Shown one piece after another: positions 55,326 through 63,762 of a stretch of DNA of 64,000 nucleotides. Both the position numbers and the translations under genes were made by a program. This stretch comes from Acidovorax sp. Leaf78 (GTDB lineage Bacteria > Pseudomonadota > Gammaproteobacteria > Burkholderiales > Burkholderiaceae_C), in assembly GCF_001422735.1 (NCBI RefSeq), contig NZ_LMLZ01000020.1, positions 206,954 to 270,953 on the forward strand, in the 5' to 3' direction. Every line of letters starts with the position of its first letter. Positions within the stretch are counted from its first letter, which is position 1. Below the pieces are notes generated by a model. It saw only the letters and a program-made list of their open reading frames with translations, was not told where the DNA came from and did not search any database.

Positions 55326-55925
55326 ATGTCCTCCGATTCTGCGCCCATCAACCTGACGCATCACTTCCTGATTGCGATGCCCGGCCTGGAGGATGAGTCT
55401 TTCGCGCGCAGTGTGGTCTACCTGTGCGAGCACAGCGAACGCGGTGCGCTGGGCCTCATCATCAACAAGCCCACCGACATCACCCTGAAGGGCCTGTTCG
55501 ACAAGGTCGATCTGTCCCTGCGGCGCGAAGACCTGACCCAAGAGCCCGTGTTCCAGGGCGGCCCGGTACAGACCGAGCGCGGCTTCGTGCTGCACGAGCC
55601 CATGCTGTTCGAGAGTGCCGAGGCGGATGAATCCGTGTACGCCTCCACCATGACCATTCCGGGCGGCCTGGAGATGACCACCTCCAAGGACGTGCTCGAA
55701 GCCCTGTCCACCGGTGCGGGCCCCCGCCGCGTGCTGATCACGCTGGGCTATTCGTCCTGGGGCGAAGGGCAGCTCGAGACCGAGCTGGCCGAGAATGCCT
55801 GGCTCACCGTGGCGGCCGACCTGTCGGTGATCTTCGACACCCCCGTGCCCGAGCGCTACGACCGGGCCCTGGCGCTGCTGGGCCTCAAGGCCTGGATGCT
55901 GTCGCCCGAGGCGGGGCACGCATGA
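55326..55925 (+). CDS. yqgE: UPF0301/DUF179 protein YqgE
   Basis: The 199-residue protein has the family signature FLIAMPGLEDESFARSVVYLCEH and GALGLIINKPTDI. Function is unknown. It forms an ATGA overlap with ruvX; this pair is conserved across proteobacteria. The ATG has no proper ribosome site (GCGGA abuts it), and a TAAAAT hexamer lies at 55314-55319, so the mRNA may start at or next to the ATG. Confidence 0.95.
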   Translation: MSSDSAPINLTHHFLIAMPGLEDESFARSVVYLCEHSERGALGLIINKPTDITLKGLFDKVDLSLRREDLTQEPVFQGGPVQTERGFVLHEPMLFESAEADESVYASTMTIPGGLEMTTSKDVLEALSTGAGPRRVLITLGYSSWGEGQLETELAENAWLTVAADLSVIFDTPVPERYDRALALLGLKAWMLSPEAGHA

Positions 55926-56359
55926 CCGTTGCGCCCGTTCACCACGAGCCCCCCGAGCAACCCGCCGTTCCCGCGCATTTCCAGACCTTTTTGGCTTTTG
56001 ACTTCGGCCTCAAGCGCACGGGCGTGGCCACCGGCAACCGCATGCTGCGCAGCGCGACACCCCAGCGCACCATCCAGGCCGAGGGCGACGCCCGCTTTGC
56101 CCATGTGGCCGAGCGCATCAAGGAGTGGCAGCCCGACGCCCTGGTGATCGGCGTGCCCTACCACCCCGACGGCGCCAGCCACGAGAACACCGCGCGCGCG
56201 CTCAAATTCGGCCGCCAGCTGCGCGGACGCTTCGGCCTTTCGGTGTTCGAGGTGGACGAACGCTACAGCACCACCGAAGCCATTGCCGGTGGCGCCAAGG
56301 ACGCCGATGCCGCCTCGGCCTGCATCATCCTGGAACAGTTTTTGAGGACCCTCCCATGA
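55922..56359 (+). CDS. ruvX: Holliday-junction resolvase-like RNase YqgF/RuvX
   Basis: The 145-residue RNase H-fold protein has FLAFDFGLKRTGVATGN at the N-terminus, EVDERYSTTEA and the C-terminal DADAASACIILEQFL acidic motif. In E. coli YqgF processes the 5' end of pre-16S rRNA. It overlaps yqgE (ATGA) and pyrR (ATGA). Confidence 0.95.
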   Translation: MTVAPVHHEPPEQPAVPAHFQTFLAFDFGLKRTGVATGNRMLRSATPQRTIQAEGDARFAHVAERIKEWQPDALVIGVPYHPDGASHENTARALKFGRQLRGRFGLSVFEVDERYSTTEAIAGGAKDADAASACIILEQFLRTLP

Positions 56360-56877
56360 CTACCCCCTCCAACGCCATCGCAGGCAGCCTCGTGCTCGAT
56401 GCCGAGGCCCTGTACCGCGAGCTGCTGCGCGGCGTGCGCAGCATGCACACCGGCACCACGCGCCTGGTGGGCATTGCCTCTGGCGGTGCCTGGCTGGCCG
56501 AGCGCCTGCAAAAGGACCTGGGCCTCGAAGGCCCCGCCGGCGTGCTGTCGTCGGCCATGCACCGCGACGATTTTGCCCAACGCGGCCTGGCCGCCAGCGC
56601 GCAGACCACACTGCCGTTCGACGTGAACGGCGCCGACGTGCTGGTGCTCGACGACGTGCTCTACACCGGGCGCACCATCCGCGCCGTGCTCAACGAATTG
56701 TTCGACTACGGCCGCCCCGCCAGCGTGCGCCTGGCCGTGCTGGTGGACCGCGGCGGGCGCGAGCTGCCGGTGCAGGCCGACTTCGCCGCCGCGCGCGTGG
56801 CGCTGCCCGCATCGCAGTCGCTGGCGCTGGCGCGTGACGACAGCGGCACCTTCCATTTCCAAGTCAAAGAGGCCTGA
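56356..56877 (+). CDS. pyrR: PyrR-type uracil phosphoribosyltransferase / pyr regulator
   Basis: The 173-residue protein has the PRPP loop [21 protein letters not shown] and the PyrR-type [16 protein letters not shown]. In Bacillus PyrR attenuates the pyr operon through RNA; in proteobacteria it sits in front of pyrB and may act mainly as a UPRTase. I see no PyrR-binding attenuator in the sequence before pyrB. It overlaps ruvX (ATGA) and ends 2 bp before pyrB. Confidence 0.93.
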   Translation: MTTPSNAIAGSLVLDAEALYRELLRGVRSMHTGTTRLVGIASGGAWLAERLQKDLGLEGPAGVLSSAMHRDDFAQRGLAASAQTTLPFDVNGADVLVLDDVLYTGRTIRAVLNELFDYGRPASVRLAVLVDRGGRELPVQADFAAARVALPASQSLALARDDSGTFHFQVKEA

Positions 56878-56879
56878 CC

Positions 56880-57842
56880 GTGCTGAAGAAGCGCAACCCC
56901 CAACTCAACGGCAACGGCGAACTCATCCACCTGCTGTCCATCGAAGGGCTGCCGCGCGACATCGTCACGCACATCCTCGACACGGCCGCCAACTTCGTCT
57001 CCGTCAACGACCGCGAGGTCAAGAAGGTGCCGCTGCTGCGCGGCAAGAGCGTGTTCAACCTGTTTTTCGAGAACAGCACGCGCACGCGCACCACATTCGA
57101 GATCGCGGCCAAGCGCTTGTCGGCCGACGTGATCAACCTGGACATCGCGCGCAGCTCGGCCAGCAAGGGCGAGTCGCTGCTCGACACCATCGCTAACCTC
57201 TCGGCCATGGCGGCCGATTTGTTCGTGGTGCGGCACAGCGAGTCGGGCGCGCCGTACCTGATTGCCCAGCACGTGGCACCGCATGTGCACGTGATCAACG
57301 CAGGCGACGGCCGGCATGCCCACCCCACGCAGGGGCTGCTGGACATGTACACCATCCGGCACTACAAAAAAGACTTCAGCAACCTCACCGTGGCCATCGT
57401 GGGCGACGTGCTGCACTCGCGCGTGGCGCGCTCGGACATCCACGGCCTGACCACGCTGGGATGCCCCGAAGTGCGCGTGGTGGGCCCGCGCACGCTGGTG
57501 CCGTCCGATATGTCGCAGATGGGCGTGCGCGTGTGCCACACGCTCGAAGAAGGCATCAAGGACGCCGACGTGATCATCACGCTGCGCCTGCAGAACGAGC
57601 GCATGAGCGGCGCGCTGCTGCCGTCCAGCCAGGAGTACTTCAAGAGCTTCGGCCTCACGCAGGAGCGCCTGCAGCTGGCCAAGCCCGACGCCATCGTGAT
57701 GCACCCGGGGCCCATCAACCGTGGTGTGGAGATCGACTCCGCCGTGGTGGACGGCAAGCAGAGCGTGATCCTGCCGCAGGTGACTTTTGGCATCGCGGTG
57801 CGCATGGCGGTGATGTCCATCGTTGCCGGAAATGAGGCTTAA
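56880..57842 (+). CDS. pyrB: Aspartate carbamoyltransferase catalytic subunit
   Basis: The 320-residue enzyme condenses carbamoyl phosphate and aspartate. It has the carbamoyl-phosphate motif [21 protein letters not shown] and [13 protein letters not shown]. It begins with GTG, with AGAGG upstream in the end of pyrR. The absence of pyrI and the presence of an inactive dihydroorotase homologue downstream place it in the class whose PyrB is complexed with PyrX, as in Pseudomonas. Confidence 0.96.
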   Translation: MLKKRNPQLNGNGELIHLLSIEGLPRDIVTHILDTAANFVSVNDREVKKVPLLRGKSVFNLFFENSTRTRTTFEIAAKRLSADVINLDIARSSASKGESLLDTIANLSAMAADLFVVRHSESGAPYLIAQHVAPHVHVINAGDGRHAHPTQGLLDMYTIRHYKKDFSNLTVAIVGDVLHSRVARSDIHGLTTLGCPEVRVVGPRTLVPSDMSQMGVRVCHTLEEGIKDADVIITLRLQNERMSGALLPSSQEYFKSFGLTQERLQLAKPDAIVMHPGPINRGVEIDSAVVDGKQSVILPQVTFGIAVRMAVMSIVAGNEA

Positions 57843-57930
57843 CCCCCCTGAGCCGCTTCGCGTCTTCCCCCCAAGGGGGGACGCCCCCGGTGGCCCGGCG
57901 AAGCCGGTTCCACGGGGGCGCTGGCATCGC
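57843..57930 (+). repeat. GC-rich intergenic repeat, family 2, copy 1
   Basis: It starts on the base after the pyrB TAA and reads CCCCCCTGAGCCGCTTCGCG, then a CCCCCC-AA-GGGGGG hairpin, ACGCCCCCGGTGGCCCGG, CGAAGCCGGTTCCAC. A diverged copy follows the pyrX stop. Confidence 0.8.
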
Positions 57931-57976
57931 GTCTGCTGCGGTGCGAACGGCGGGTGAAAAGTTGAGTGAAGTATTT

Positions 57977-58040
57977 GCTATGTTTTTTGTAGCTGCTGGC
58001 GCTTATCCATCAAGCGGTAGCGGCCCATTTGGCTTGAAAT
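57977..58040 (+). repeat. Dispersed hairpin repeat, family 1, copy B
   Basis: TGTAGCTGCTGGCGCTTA, TCCATCAAGCGGTAGCGGCCC and a T-rich end that runs to the base before the pyrX ATG at 58042. It is the closest relative of copy A and both lie directly upstream of nucleotide-synthesis genes. Confidence 0.78.
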
Positions 58041-58041
58041 C

Positions 58042-59334
58042 ATGAAAATCCTGATCCAGAACGGCCGTGTGATCGACCCTGCCTCGGGGTTCGACCAGAC
58101 CTGTGACATTGCGCTGGCGGCGGGCCGCATCGTGGGGGTGAACCGCGTGCCGCCCGAGTTCGCGCCCAACCGGGTGATCGATGCGGCGGGCTGCATCGTG
58201 CTGCCTGGGTTGGTGGACCTGGCGGCGCGCTTGCGCGAGCCGGGGTATGAGCACGAAGGCATGCTCGAATCCGAGATGGCCGCCGCCGTGGCCGGGGGTG
58301 TGACCAGCCTGGTGTGCCCGCCCGATACCGACCCCGTGCTCGACGAGCCGGGGCTGGTGGAGATGCTCAAGTTCCGCGCCGAGAAGCTGCACCAGTCGCG
58401 GCTGTTCCCGCTGGGCGCGCTCACCCGCAACCTCGCGGGCGAAGTGCTGACCGAAATGGCCGAGCTGACCGAGTCCGGCTGCGTGGGCTTCGGCCAGGCC
58501 GAGGTGCCGCTGGCCAGCACGCAGGTGCTGCAGCGCGCGCTGCAGTACGCGGCCACCTACGGCTACACCGTGTGGCTGCGCCCGCAGGAGATGCATCTGG
58601 GCAAGGGCGTGGCCGCCAGCGGCCCGCTGGCCACCCGCCTGGGCCTCTCGGGCGTGCCCGTGGCGGCCGAGACGATCGCGCTGCACACCATCTTCGAATT
58701 GCTCAAGACCACCGGCGCGCATGTGCACCTGTGCCGCATCAGCAGCGCAGCCGGCGTGGAGCTGCTGCGCCGCGCCAAGGCCGACGGCCTGAAGGTCACG
58801 GCCGACGTCAGCATCAACTCGCTGCACCTCACCGACGCGGACATCGGCTTCTTCGACAGCCGCGCGCGCCTGTCACCGCCGCTGCGCCAGCAGCGCGACC
58901 GCGATGCACTGAACGCCGCCCTGCTGGACGGCACCATCGATGCGCTGGTGTCCGACCACACCCCGGTCGACGAAGACGCCAAGACCCTGCCGTTCGCCGA
59001 AGCCGAGCCCGGCGCCACCGGCCTGGAGCTGCTGCTGTCGCTGGCGCTCAAGTGGTCGCAGGACAACGGCGTGCCGCTCGCGCGCGCGCTGGCCGTGGTC
59101 ACCTCCGAGCCCGCCCGCGTGCTGGGCTCCGCCCTGGGCACGCTGCAGGCCAGCGTGGGCCAGATCGTGGAGGGCGGCGTGGGCGACCTGTGCATCCTGG
59201 ACCCCGGCGCCGCCTGGGTCGTGCAGGGCAACGCGCTGCGCAGCCAGGGCAAGCACACCCCGTTCTCCGGCTACGAGCTGCCGGGCCGCGTGCGCATGAC
59301 GCTCGTGGGCGGACAAGTCGCGTTTGATCGGTAG
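58042..59334 (+). CDS. pyrX: Inactive dihydroorotase-like subunit PyrX (PyrC')
   Basis: The 430-residue protein has the dihydroorotase fold, but the zinc motif DLHxHLREPG reads DLAARLREPG (residues 59-68), so both metal-binding His are lost. The usual MPNTxP is CPPDTDP, and the DHAPH motif is DHTPVDEDAK. PyrC' of Pseudomonas, encoded next to pyrB, is a non-catalytic protein needed for ATCase assembly; this gene fits exactly. A true catalytic pyrC must exist elsewhere. It is 199 bp behind pyrB, a gap filled with one copy of each dispersed repeat, and lacks a strong ribosome site. Confidence 0.92.
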   Translation: MKILIQNGRVIDPASGFDQTCDIALAAGRIVGVNRVPPEFAPNRVIDAAGCIVLPGLVDLAARLREPGYEHEGMLESEMAAAVAGGVTSLVCPPDTDPVLDEPGLVEMLKFRAEKLHQSRLFPLGALTRNLAGEVLTEMAELTESGCVGFGQAEVPLASTQVLQRALQYAATYGYTVWLRPQEMHLGKGVAASGPLATRLGLSGVPVAAETIALHTIFELLKTTGAHVHLCRISSAAGVELLRRAKADGLKVTADVSINSLHLTDADIGFFDSRARLSPPLRQQRDRDALNAALLDGTIDALVSDHTPVDEDAKTLPFAEAEPGATGLELLLSLALKWSQDNGVPLARALAVVTSEPARVLGSALGTLQASVGQIVEGGVGDLCILDPGAAWVVQGNALRSQGKHTPFSGYELPGRVRMTLVGGQVAFDR

Positions 59335-59416
59335 CCCCCCTGTGCCGCTTCACGCCATGTACCCAAGGGGACGCCACCCTTGGCCCGGGAAAGCCGGTTC
59401 CATGGTGGAACGGGCG
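59335..59416 (+). repeat. GC-rich intergenic repeat, family 2, copy 2
   Basis: It begins on the base after the pyrX TAG: CCCCCCTGTGCCGCTTCACG, ACCCAAGGGGACGCCACCCT, TGGCCCGGGAAAGCCGGTTC. It aligns over its length with copy 1, with scattered substitutions. Confidence 0.78.
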
Positions 59417-59477
59417 TCGGCCGCGCCATTCATGCCAGTCGTGCCGGGCATGCTGATTGGGCGACCGCTGCAGGGCC

Positions 59478-59505
59478 GGTCCGTACGGATGGATCGATAC
59501 GGACC
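59478..59505 (+). other. Perfect 8-bp hairpin six bases before the plsC start
   Basis: GGTCCGTA (59478-59485) and TACGGACC (59498-59505) pair round a 12-nt loop, directly in the place where a ribosome site would be expected. No Shine-Dalgarno sequence is visible outside it. Confidence 0.55.
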
Positions 59506-59511
59506 ATTGGC

Positions 59512-60252
59512 ATGAGGCATCTGCGCGCCGGCTGGCGCTTGCTGCGTCTGCTGGGCCACATTGCCAAGGGGCTGTGGATCGTGGCGCTGCGCTTTCCGGC
59601 ACTGTCCGAGGACCAGCAGCACGCGCATGTGCAGGCGTGGTCGCTGCAGCTGCTGGCCCGGCTGGGCATCAGCCTGCGCGTCGTGGGCCAGCCGCCGGTG
59701 GCGGGGCCGGTGATGCTGGTGGCCAACCACATCTCGTGGCTCGACATTCCGGTGATGCACGCAGGGCGGCACTGCCGCTTCGTGTCCAAGTCCGACGTCA
59801 AGGGCTGGCCGCTGATCGGCACCCTGGCCACCGCGGCCGGCACCCTGTACATCGAGCGCAGCTCGCGCCGCGACGCGCTGCGCATGGTCAAGTCCATGCA
59901 GGACGCACTTGGGCGCGGCGAGGTGCTGGCCGTGTTCCCCGAAGGCACCACGGGCGATGGCCGCGACATGCTGCCCTTCCACGCCAACCTCATCCAGGCC
60001 GCCGTCGCCGCCCAGGCGCCGGTGCAACCGGTGGGCCTGCGCTTTGCCGACAAGGCGACGGGTGCGACGAGCTTTGCGCCCAGCTATATCGGCGACGAGA
60101 CGCTGATCGGCTCCATCTGGCGCACGCTGAGCGCGCCGCCGATTGAGGCGGTGGTGCACTACGGCGAGATCCAGCAGCCCGAGGGGCGCGACCGCCGCGT
60201 GTGGACGCAGAATTTGCACGGCACGGTGGATACGCTGCGGCAGACGGGGTGA
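59512..60252 (+). CDS. plsC: 1-acyl-sn-glycerol-3-phosphate acyltransferase family protein
   Basis: The 246-residue protein has NHISWLD (the NHxxxxD catalytic motif), GTLYIERSSR and FPEGTTGDG, the order seen in LPA acyltransferases, and one N-terminal hydrophobic helix. It adds the second acyl chain in phosphatidic acid synthesis or, as in lyso-ornithine lipid acyltransferases, a related step. I start it at the ATG giving MRHLRAGWRLL, after a hairpin; the frame above lacks protein character. Confidence 0.88.
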   Translation: MRHLRAGWRLLRLLGHIAKGLWIVALRFPALSEDQQHAHVQAWSLQLLARLGISLRVVGQPPVAGPVMLVANHISWLDIPVMHAGRHCRFVSKSDVKGWPLIGTLATAAGTLYIERSSRRDALRMVKSMQDALGRGEVLAVFPEGTTGDGRDMLPFHANLIQAAVAAQAPVQPVGLRFADKATGATSFAPSYIGDETLIGSIWRTLSAPPIEAVVHYGEIQQPEGRDRRVWTQNLHGTVDTLRQTG

Positions 60253-60390
60253 GAATTTCGGGACTTGAATGGGTTGTGTTTTGACTCTCCTGCGCTGCGC
60301 GGGAGTACCGGCTGAATGGTTTGGAAAAGCGGCCTGAACCGATGACTGGGATCGGCCAATAGCGGCCATTAATGAGGACGCCAAGTTGTA

Positions 60391-60801
60391 CTACCAAGGC
60401 TGTGTCGTGTTTGATGGCTTCCAAAGTGATAGCACGCACGCGATAGGTACAAGAACAAATGCCGACCCTGCCAGATAGTGATTTGGATAGAGCCAACGGT
60501 AGGCCAACACCATGCCAAGTAAGCTTGCGACTACCAGCAACAGGCAGTTCGCAATGCGCCATCCAACCCGTCGTTGGGGCAACAGGGCTCCCGAAATTCC
60601 AAAAAGTAGTATGAACATTGAGTCCATTAACGCGAAACTGATAGGGATGCTTATCGAATCAGCGTCTGCTGGATAAATTCCCCTTGTTAGATTGGCACCC
60701 AGCACGCCCCACAGGGTTGCGTTGGCACACACGACAGCACCAAAGATAGCCAGTGCAGATTGGGCACGAGATAGTGGCTTGAGATTTGGCATAAAAGGCA
60801 T
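60391..60801 (-). CDS. Small four-helix membrane protein of unknown function
   Basis: I do not recognise this protein. The 136-residue product has four hydrophobic segments (starting ALAIFGAVVCANATLWG, ISFALMDSMFILLFGISG, NCLLLVVASLLGMVLAY, AFVLVPIACVLSLW) and short loops. Base composition is visibly lower in G+C than plsC and the YIP1 gene on either side, and it is the only minus-strand gene between them, so recent acquisition is likely. Two ATGs, three codons apart (60801 and 60792), are possible starts; no clear ribosome site. Confidence 0.62.
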   Translation of the reverse strand: MPFMPNLKPLSRAQSALAIFGAVVCANATLWGVLGANLTRGIYPADADSISIPISFALMDSMFILLFGISGALLPQRRVGWRIANCLLLVVASLLGMVLAYRWLYPNHYLAGSAFVLVPIACVLSLWKPSNTTQPW

Positions 60802-61146
60802 AGTAGGAGCCTTTCGTGTGCAGAAAATGAGCCTAATTTGAACTGAGCGTGAAGTAGCCATCTTGGATGCTCGCAAACCGGTGACCAATGCAAAGCGAGT
60901 CGGCTCAATTAACCCGCAATGTCTGCAAGAATGCAGGTCACTGAAGGACTGCTCAGGGCCCTGAGTCGACAGTGGGCACCCTTCCCGAAAGCAGCCACTG
61001 GCCTCGCTCCCCAAAACCGTGCATATTCCACGGTTACAGCCGCGGGGGCTGCTACACACCGGCCCCATACACGCCGTTTCCCCGTATCGTCCGCATCTTT
61101 CGCCAGCCTGCAGCCTTTGCAGGCCTGTCACTGCCGGGAGGGCACC
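60802..61146. other. Intergenic region between the membrane ORF and the YIP1 gene; no gene seen
   Basis: The 345 bp hold the divergent upstream regions of both genes. The half next to the membrane ORF is A/T-richer, that next to the YIP1 gene is GC-rich. I see no hairpin with a T-run, RNA gene or clear promoter. Confidence 0.5.
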
Positions 61147-62379
61147 ATGAACCTGATCGAACGCGCCAAGAGCATTCTTTTGCAACCCAAGGAGACCTGG
61201 GTCGCCATCGACACGGAGCCTACCGACGTCGCCACGCTGTTCACCCGCTACGCGATGATCCTGGCGGCCATTCCGGCGGTGTGCGGGTTCATCGGCATGT
61301 CGCTGATCGGGTTCGGCGGGTTTGGCGTCACCATCCGCGTGCCCTTCGTCTCCGGGCTGGTGAACATGGTGGTGTCGTACGTGCTCAGCCTCGTGGGGAT
61401 CTTCGTGCTGGGGCTGATCATCGATGCGCTGGCCCCCACGTTTGGCGGGCAGAAGAACCCCATTCAGGCCCAGAAAGTGGCGGTGTACGCCAGCACGGCG
61501 GCGCTGCTGGGCGGCATTTTCAGCCTGCTGCCCTCGCTGTCCGTGTTGATGCTGGTGGCTTCGCTGTATTCCATCTACCTGCTCTACACCGGCCTGCCGG
61601 TGCTGATGAAGAACCTGCCCGAAAAATCGGTGGTCTACACCGTGGTGGTCATCGTGGCGGCGATCGTGGTGGGCGTGATCATCGGTGCGGTCAGCTCCAT
61701 CTTCATGCCGCGCGGCGGGTCGTTGATGGGCGGTGCTGCAGGCTCTGCCATCACCATGGAGACCGCGGGCGGCAAAGTGTCTATCGACACGGCCGGGCTG
61801 GAGGCCGCGGGCAAGAAGATGGAAGAGGCCGCGCGCAAGATGGAAGAAGCGCAAAAGAGCCAGGACCCGGCCGCCATCGCTGCCGCGGGCCAACAGGCGG
61901 CCGCGGCGGCTGCGGGCGCCCTGGGCGGCGGCCAGGTGGTGGCCGCGCAGTCGCTCAAGGCCGCGCTGCCCGAGAAGCTGGCGGGCCTGCCCCGCACGGG
62001 TTTTGACGTGCAGGACGGCGCAGCGCTGGGCCTGCCCACCAGCCAGGCCCGTGCGCAGTACGGCAGCGATGACAAGCAGGTGCGCCTGGAGATCGTGGAC
62101 GTGGGCGGCCTGGGCCAGATGGCCGCGATGGCGATGGGCATGGCCCAGGGCGAAAAGGAAGACCCGTCCAGCGCTGAAAAGACCTGGCAGGAAGGCGGCC
62201 GCACGCTGCACACGCGCTACCAGAAGGACGGCAGCCATGCGGAGTTCAAGGCCATCCTGAAGAACGGCCTGGTGGTCAGCCTCGAAGGCGACAAGGTGGG
62301 CGTGAAGGAACTGCAGGGCTACATGTCGCAAGTGGACTTGAATGCCCTGGAAGGCCTGCAGCGCAAGGGCAAGTCCTGA
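61147..62379 (+). CDS. YIP1-domain membrane protein
   Basis: The 410-residue protein starts MNLIERAKSILLQPKETW, the standard opening of bacterial YIP1-family proteins, followed by about five membrane helices (residues 35-200). After these comes an Ala/Met/Glu-rich coiled stretch and a soluble C-terminal domain (about 275-405). Function is unknown. GGGAGG lies upstream of the ATG, which sets the start; the frame is open far above but is not coding. The C-terminal domain, with many small residues and VRLEIVDVGGLGQM, is not part of the core YIP1 domain. Confidence 0.85.
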   Translation: MNLIERAKSILLQPKETWVAIDTEPTDVATLFTRYAMILAAIPAVCGFIGMSLIGFGGFGVTIRVPFVSGLVNMVVSYVLSLVGIFVLGLIIDALAPTFGGQKNPIQAQKVAVYASTAALLGGIFSLLPSLSVLMLVASLYSIYLLYTGLPVLMKNLPEKSVVYTVVVIVAAIVVGVIIGAVSSIFMPRGGSLMGGAAGSAITMETAGGKVSIDTAGLEAAGKKMEEAARKMEEAQKSQDPAAIAAAGQQAAAAAAGALGGGQVVAAQSLKAALPEKLAGLPRTGFDVQDGAALGLPTSQARAQYGSDDKQVRLEIVDVGGLGQMAAMAMGMAQGEKEDPSSAEKTWQEGGRTLHTRYQKDGSHAEFKAILKNGLVVSLEGDKVGVKELQGYMSQVDLNALEGLQRKGKS

Positions 62380-62394
62380 AGCGCAATAGCACCC

Positions 62395-62456
62395 TCTGAA
62401 GCGCTGCGCGCGTCTCCCGCCTCTCTAGATTCGCTGCGCGATTCTGGAGGGGGATG
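62395..62456 (+). repeat. Possible family-2 repeat, diverged copy 3
   Basis: Just after the YIP1 stop, CCCTCTGAAGCGCTGCGCGC, GTCTCCC and TTCTGGAGGGGGATG recall the CCCCCTG...GCTTCGCG...GGGGGGACG frame of copies 1 and 2. The match is loose. Confidence 0.4.
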
Positions 62457-62707
62457 TTCAGAGCACACCAGCGAAGCGCCGCATCCGCGCTCGCGCCCGC
62501 GCCCGCGCCCGGGGCGGCCCTTGCGCGGGGGCACTGGCTGTGGCCGCGCCAGTGGCATGCGCTGCGGGTGGCGCGTTGCACCGGTATGCATGCCGGCTTT
62601 TGAGCGTGGGGCACTGGCAGGGTCGGTAGACTGGTCGGCATCGACAGCGTGGCCGTCCGTCCGTTGGCGACGGTGGTCTTCGCTGGACTGATACCCTCAC
62701 TTTGCCC
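62457..62707. other. GC-rich gap with one candidate terminator
   Basis: Together with the repeat above this makes 328 gene-free bp. A palindrome CCGGTATGCATGCCGG (62581-62596, one wobble pair) followed by CTTTT could end the YIP1 transcript. The rest is simple GC-rich sequence with CGCGCCCG-type runs and no gene. Confidence 0.45.
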
Positions 62708-63289
62708 ATGCCCGACACGTCCGCACCCTCCCACCCCTTGCCTATGTACCAGCGCGCCATGGGCCCGGCCTTCGCGCGCCTGGCACCGGCGCTGGCGCGT
62801 TTTCACAGCCTGTCTGGCCAGCACCGGCTGCAGGGGCAGGTCGCGGTAGAAGCTCCCGCGGGCGCTGTGGGCCGCGTGCTGGCCTGGGCGCTGGGGGCGC
62901 CGCAGGCATCGGTGCGCGGCAGCATCGTCTTCGAGCTTCAGGCCACCCCGCTCGCCGAGGTGTGGACCCGCCACTTTCCCGCGCGCACCATGAGCTCGAC
63001 GTTGCGTGCATCGGGCGGCCAAGTGGTCGAGCACCTGGGTGCGGCGCGCCTGGGCTTCACCTTGGTCGAGGCACAGGGCCGCCTGGTCATGCGCCTGGAG
63101 AGCCTGCACTTTCTGGGCGTTCCGTGCCCCGCATGGCTGCGCCCGCAGATCGTGGCCGAGGAGATGGGGCAGGGCGACACGCTGCACTTTCATGTGCAGG
63201 CCACCGTTCCCTGGGTGGGGCGGGTGGTGCACTACCGCGGCCACCTTGTCGTGCCGGTCGTACCGGCTGGGCGGGAGGCATCCGCATGA
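62708..63289 (+). CDS. DUF4166 domain protein
   Basis: The 193-residue protein matches the DUF4166 pattern: YQRAMGPAFARLAPALARFHS, VEAPAGAVGRVLAW, EVWTRHFPARTMSSTL and WLRPQIVAEEMGQGDTLHFHV. Function is unknown; in other bacteria the domain sits next to or is fused with DUF393 and epimerase/saccharopine dehydrogenase-like proteins. Start at ATG 62708, although one 12 codons later is possible. The stop overlaps the ATG of the next gene. Confidence 0.85.
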   Translation: MPDTSAPSHPLPMYQRAMGPAFARLAPALARFHSLSGQHRLQGQVAVEAPAGAVGRVLAWALGAPQASVRGSIVFELQATPLAEVWTRHFPARTMSSTLRASGGQVVEHLGAARLGFTLVEAQGRLVMRLESLHFLGVPCPAWLRPQIVAEEMGQGDTLHFHVQATVPWVGRVVHYRGHLVVPVVPAGREASA

Positions 63290-63675
63290 TCGTGGTGTTC
63301 GATGCGCAGTGCCTGCTGTGCAATGGCTGGGTGCAGTTCATCCTGCGGCACGACCGCGCCGGGCGCATCCGGTTCGCGTCTATGCAGGGCGCCACGGGCC
63401 GGCAGCTGCTGGCCGATGCCGGACTGCGGGTGGACTCGTTGCAGACCCTGCTGGTCATCGATGGCGACCGCAGCTGGCAGCACACCGCCGCCATCCTGCG
63501 CGTGCTGCACGCGCTGGGCTGGCCGTGGCGGCTGGCGTGGGTGGGGTGGCTGGTGCCCGCACCGCTGCGCGATGCGCTCTACCGCTGGGTGGCGCGCAAC
63601 CGCTACCGGATCTGGGGGCGGTCAGAGGTGTGCATGGTGCCTTCGCCCGAGACCGCTGCACGCTTTCTGGACTGA
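63286..63675 (+). CDS. DUF393 (DCC family) thiol-disulfide oxidoreductase-like protein
   Basis: The 129-residue protein has the family start IVVFDAQCLLCNGWVQFI, in which CxxC is the presumed thioredoxin-like active site, and the later HTAAILRVLHALG. DCC-family proteins are predicted disulfide oxidoreductases without proven substrates. It overlaps DUF4166 by ATGA, so the two are made together. Its last helical part WLVPAPLRDALYRWVARNRY is standard. Confidence 0.9.
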   Translation: MIVVFDAQCLLCNGWVQFILRHDRAGRIRFASMQGATGRQLLADAGLRVDSLQTLLVIDGDRSWQHTAAILRVLHALGWPWRLAWVGWLVPAPLRDALYRWVARNRYRIWGRSEVCMVPSPETAARFLD

Positions 63676-63696
63676 AATACTGCAGCGCTGATCGTC

Positions 63697-63753
63697 AAAA
63701 ATGATAGCTGCTTGCGCTTGATGGACAAGCGGTAGAGCCCGTTTTGGATCAAA
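63697..63753 (+). repeat. Dispersed hairpin repeat, family 1, copy C
   Basis: AAAAATGATAGCTGCTTGCG, CTTGATGGACAAGCGGTAGA, GCCCGTTTTGGATCAAA. The pairing CTTGCGCTTG/CAAGCGGTAG makes a hairpin with an ATGGA loop. It separates the DUF393 gene from the convergent ABC ATPase gene. Confidence 0.78.
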
Positions 63754-63762
63754 TCCCGGCCA

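Noticed and set aside
60405-60455. GATAGCACGCACGCGATAGG stretch resembling the family-1 repeat
   Set aside because: Only the GATAGC word and part of the centre agree, and it lies inside a coding frame.
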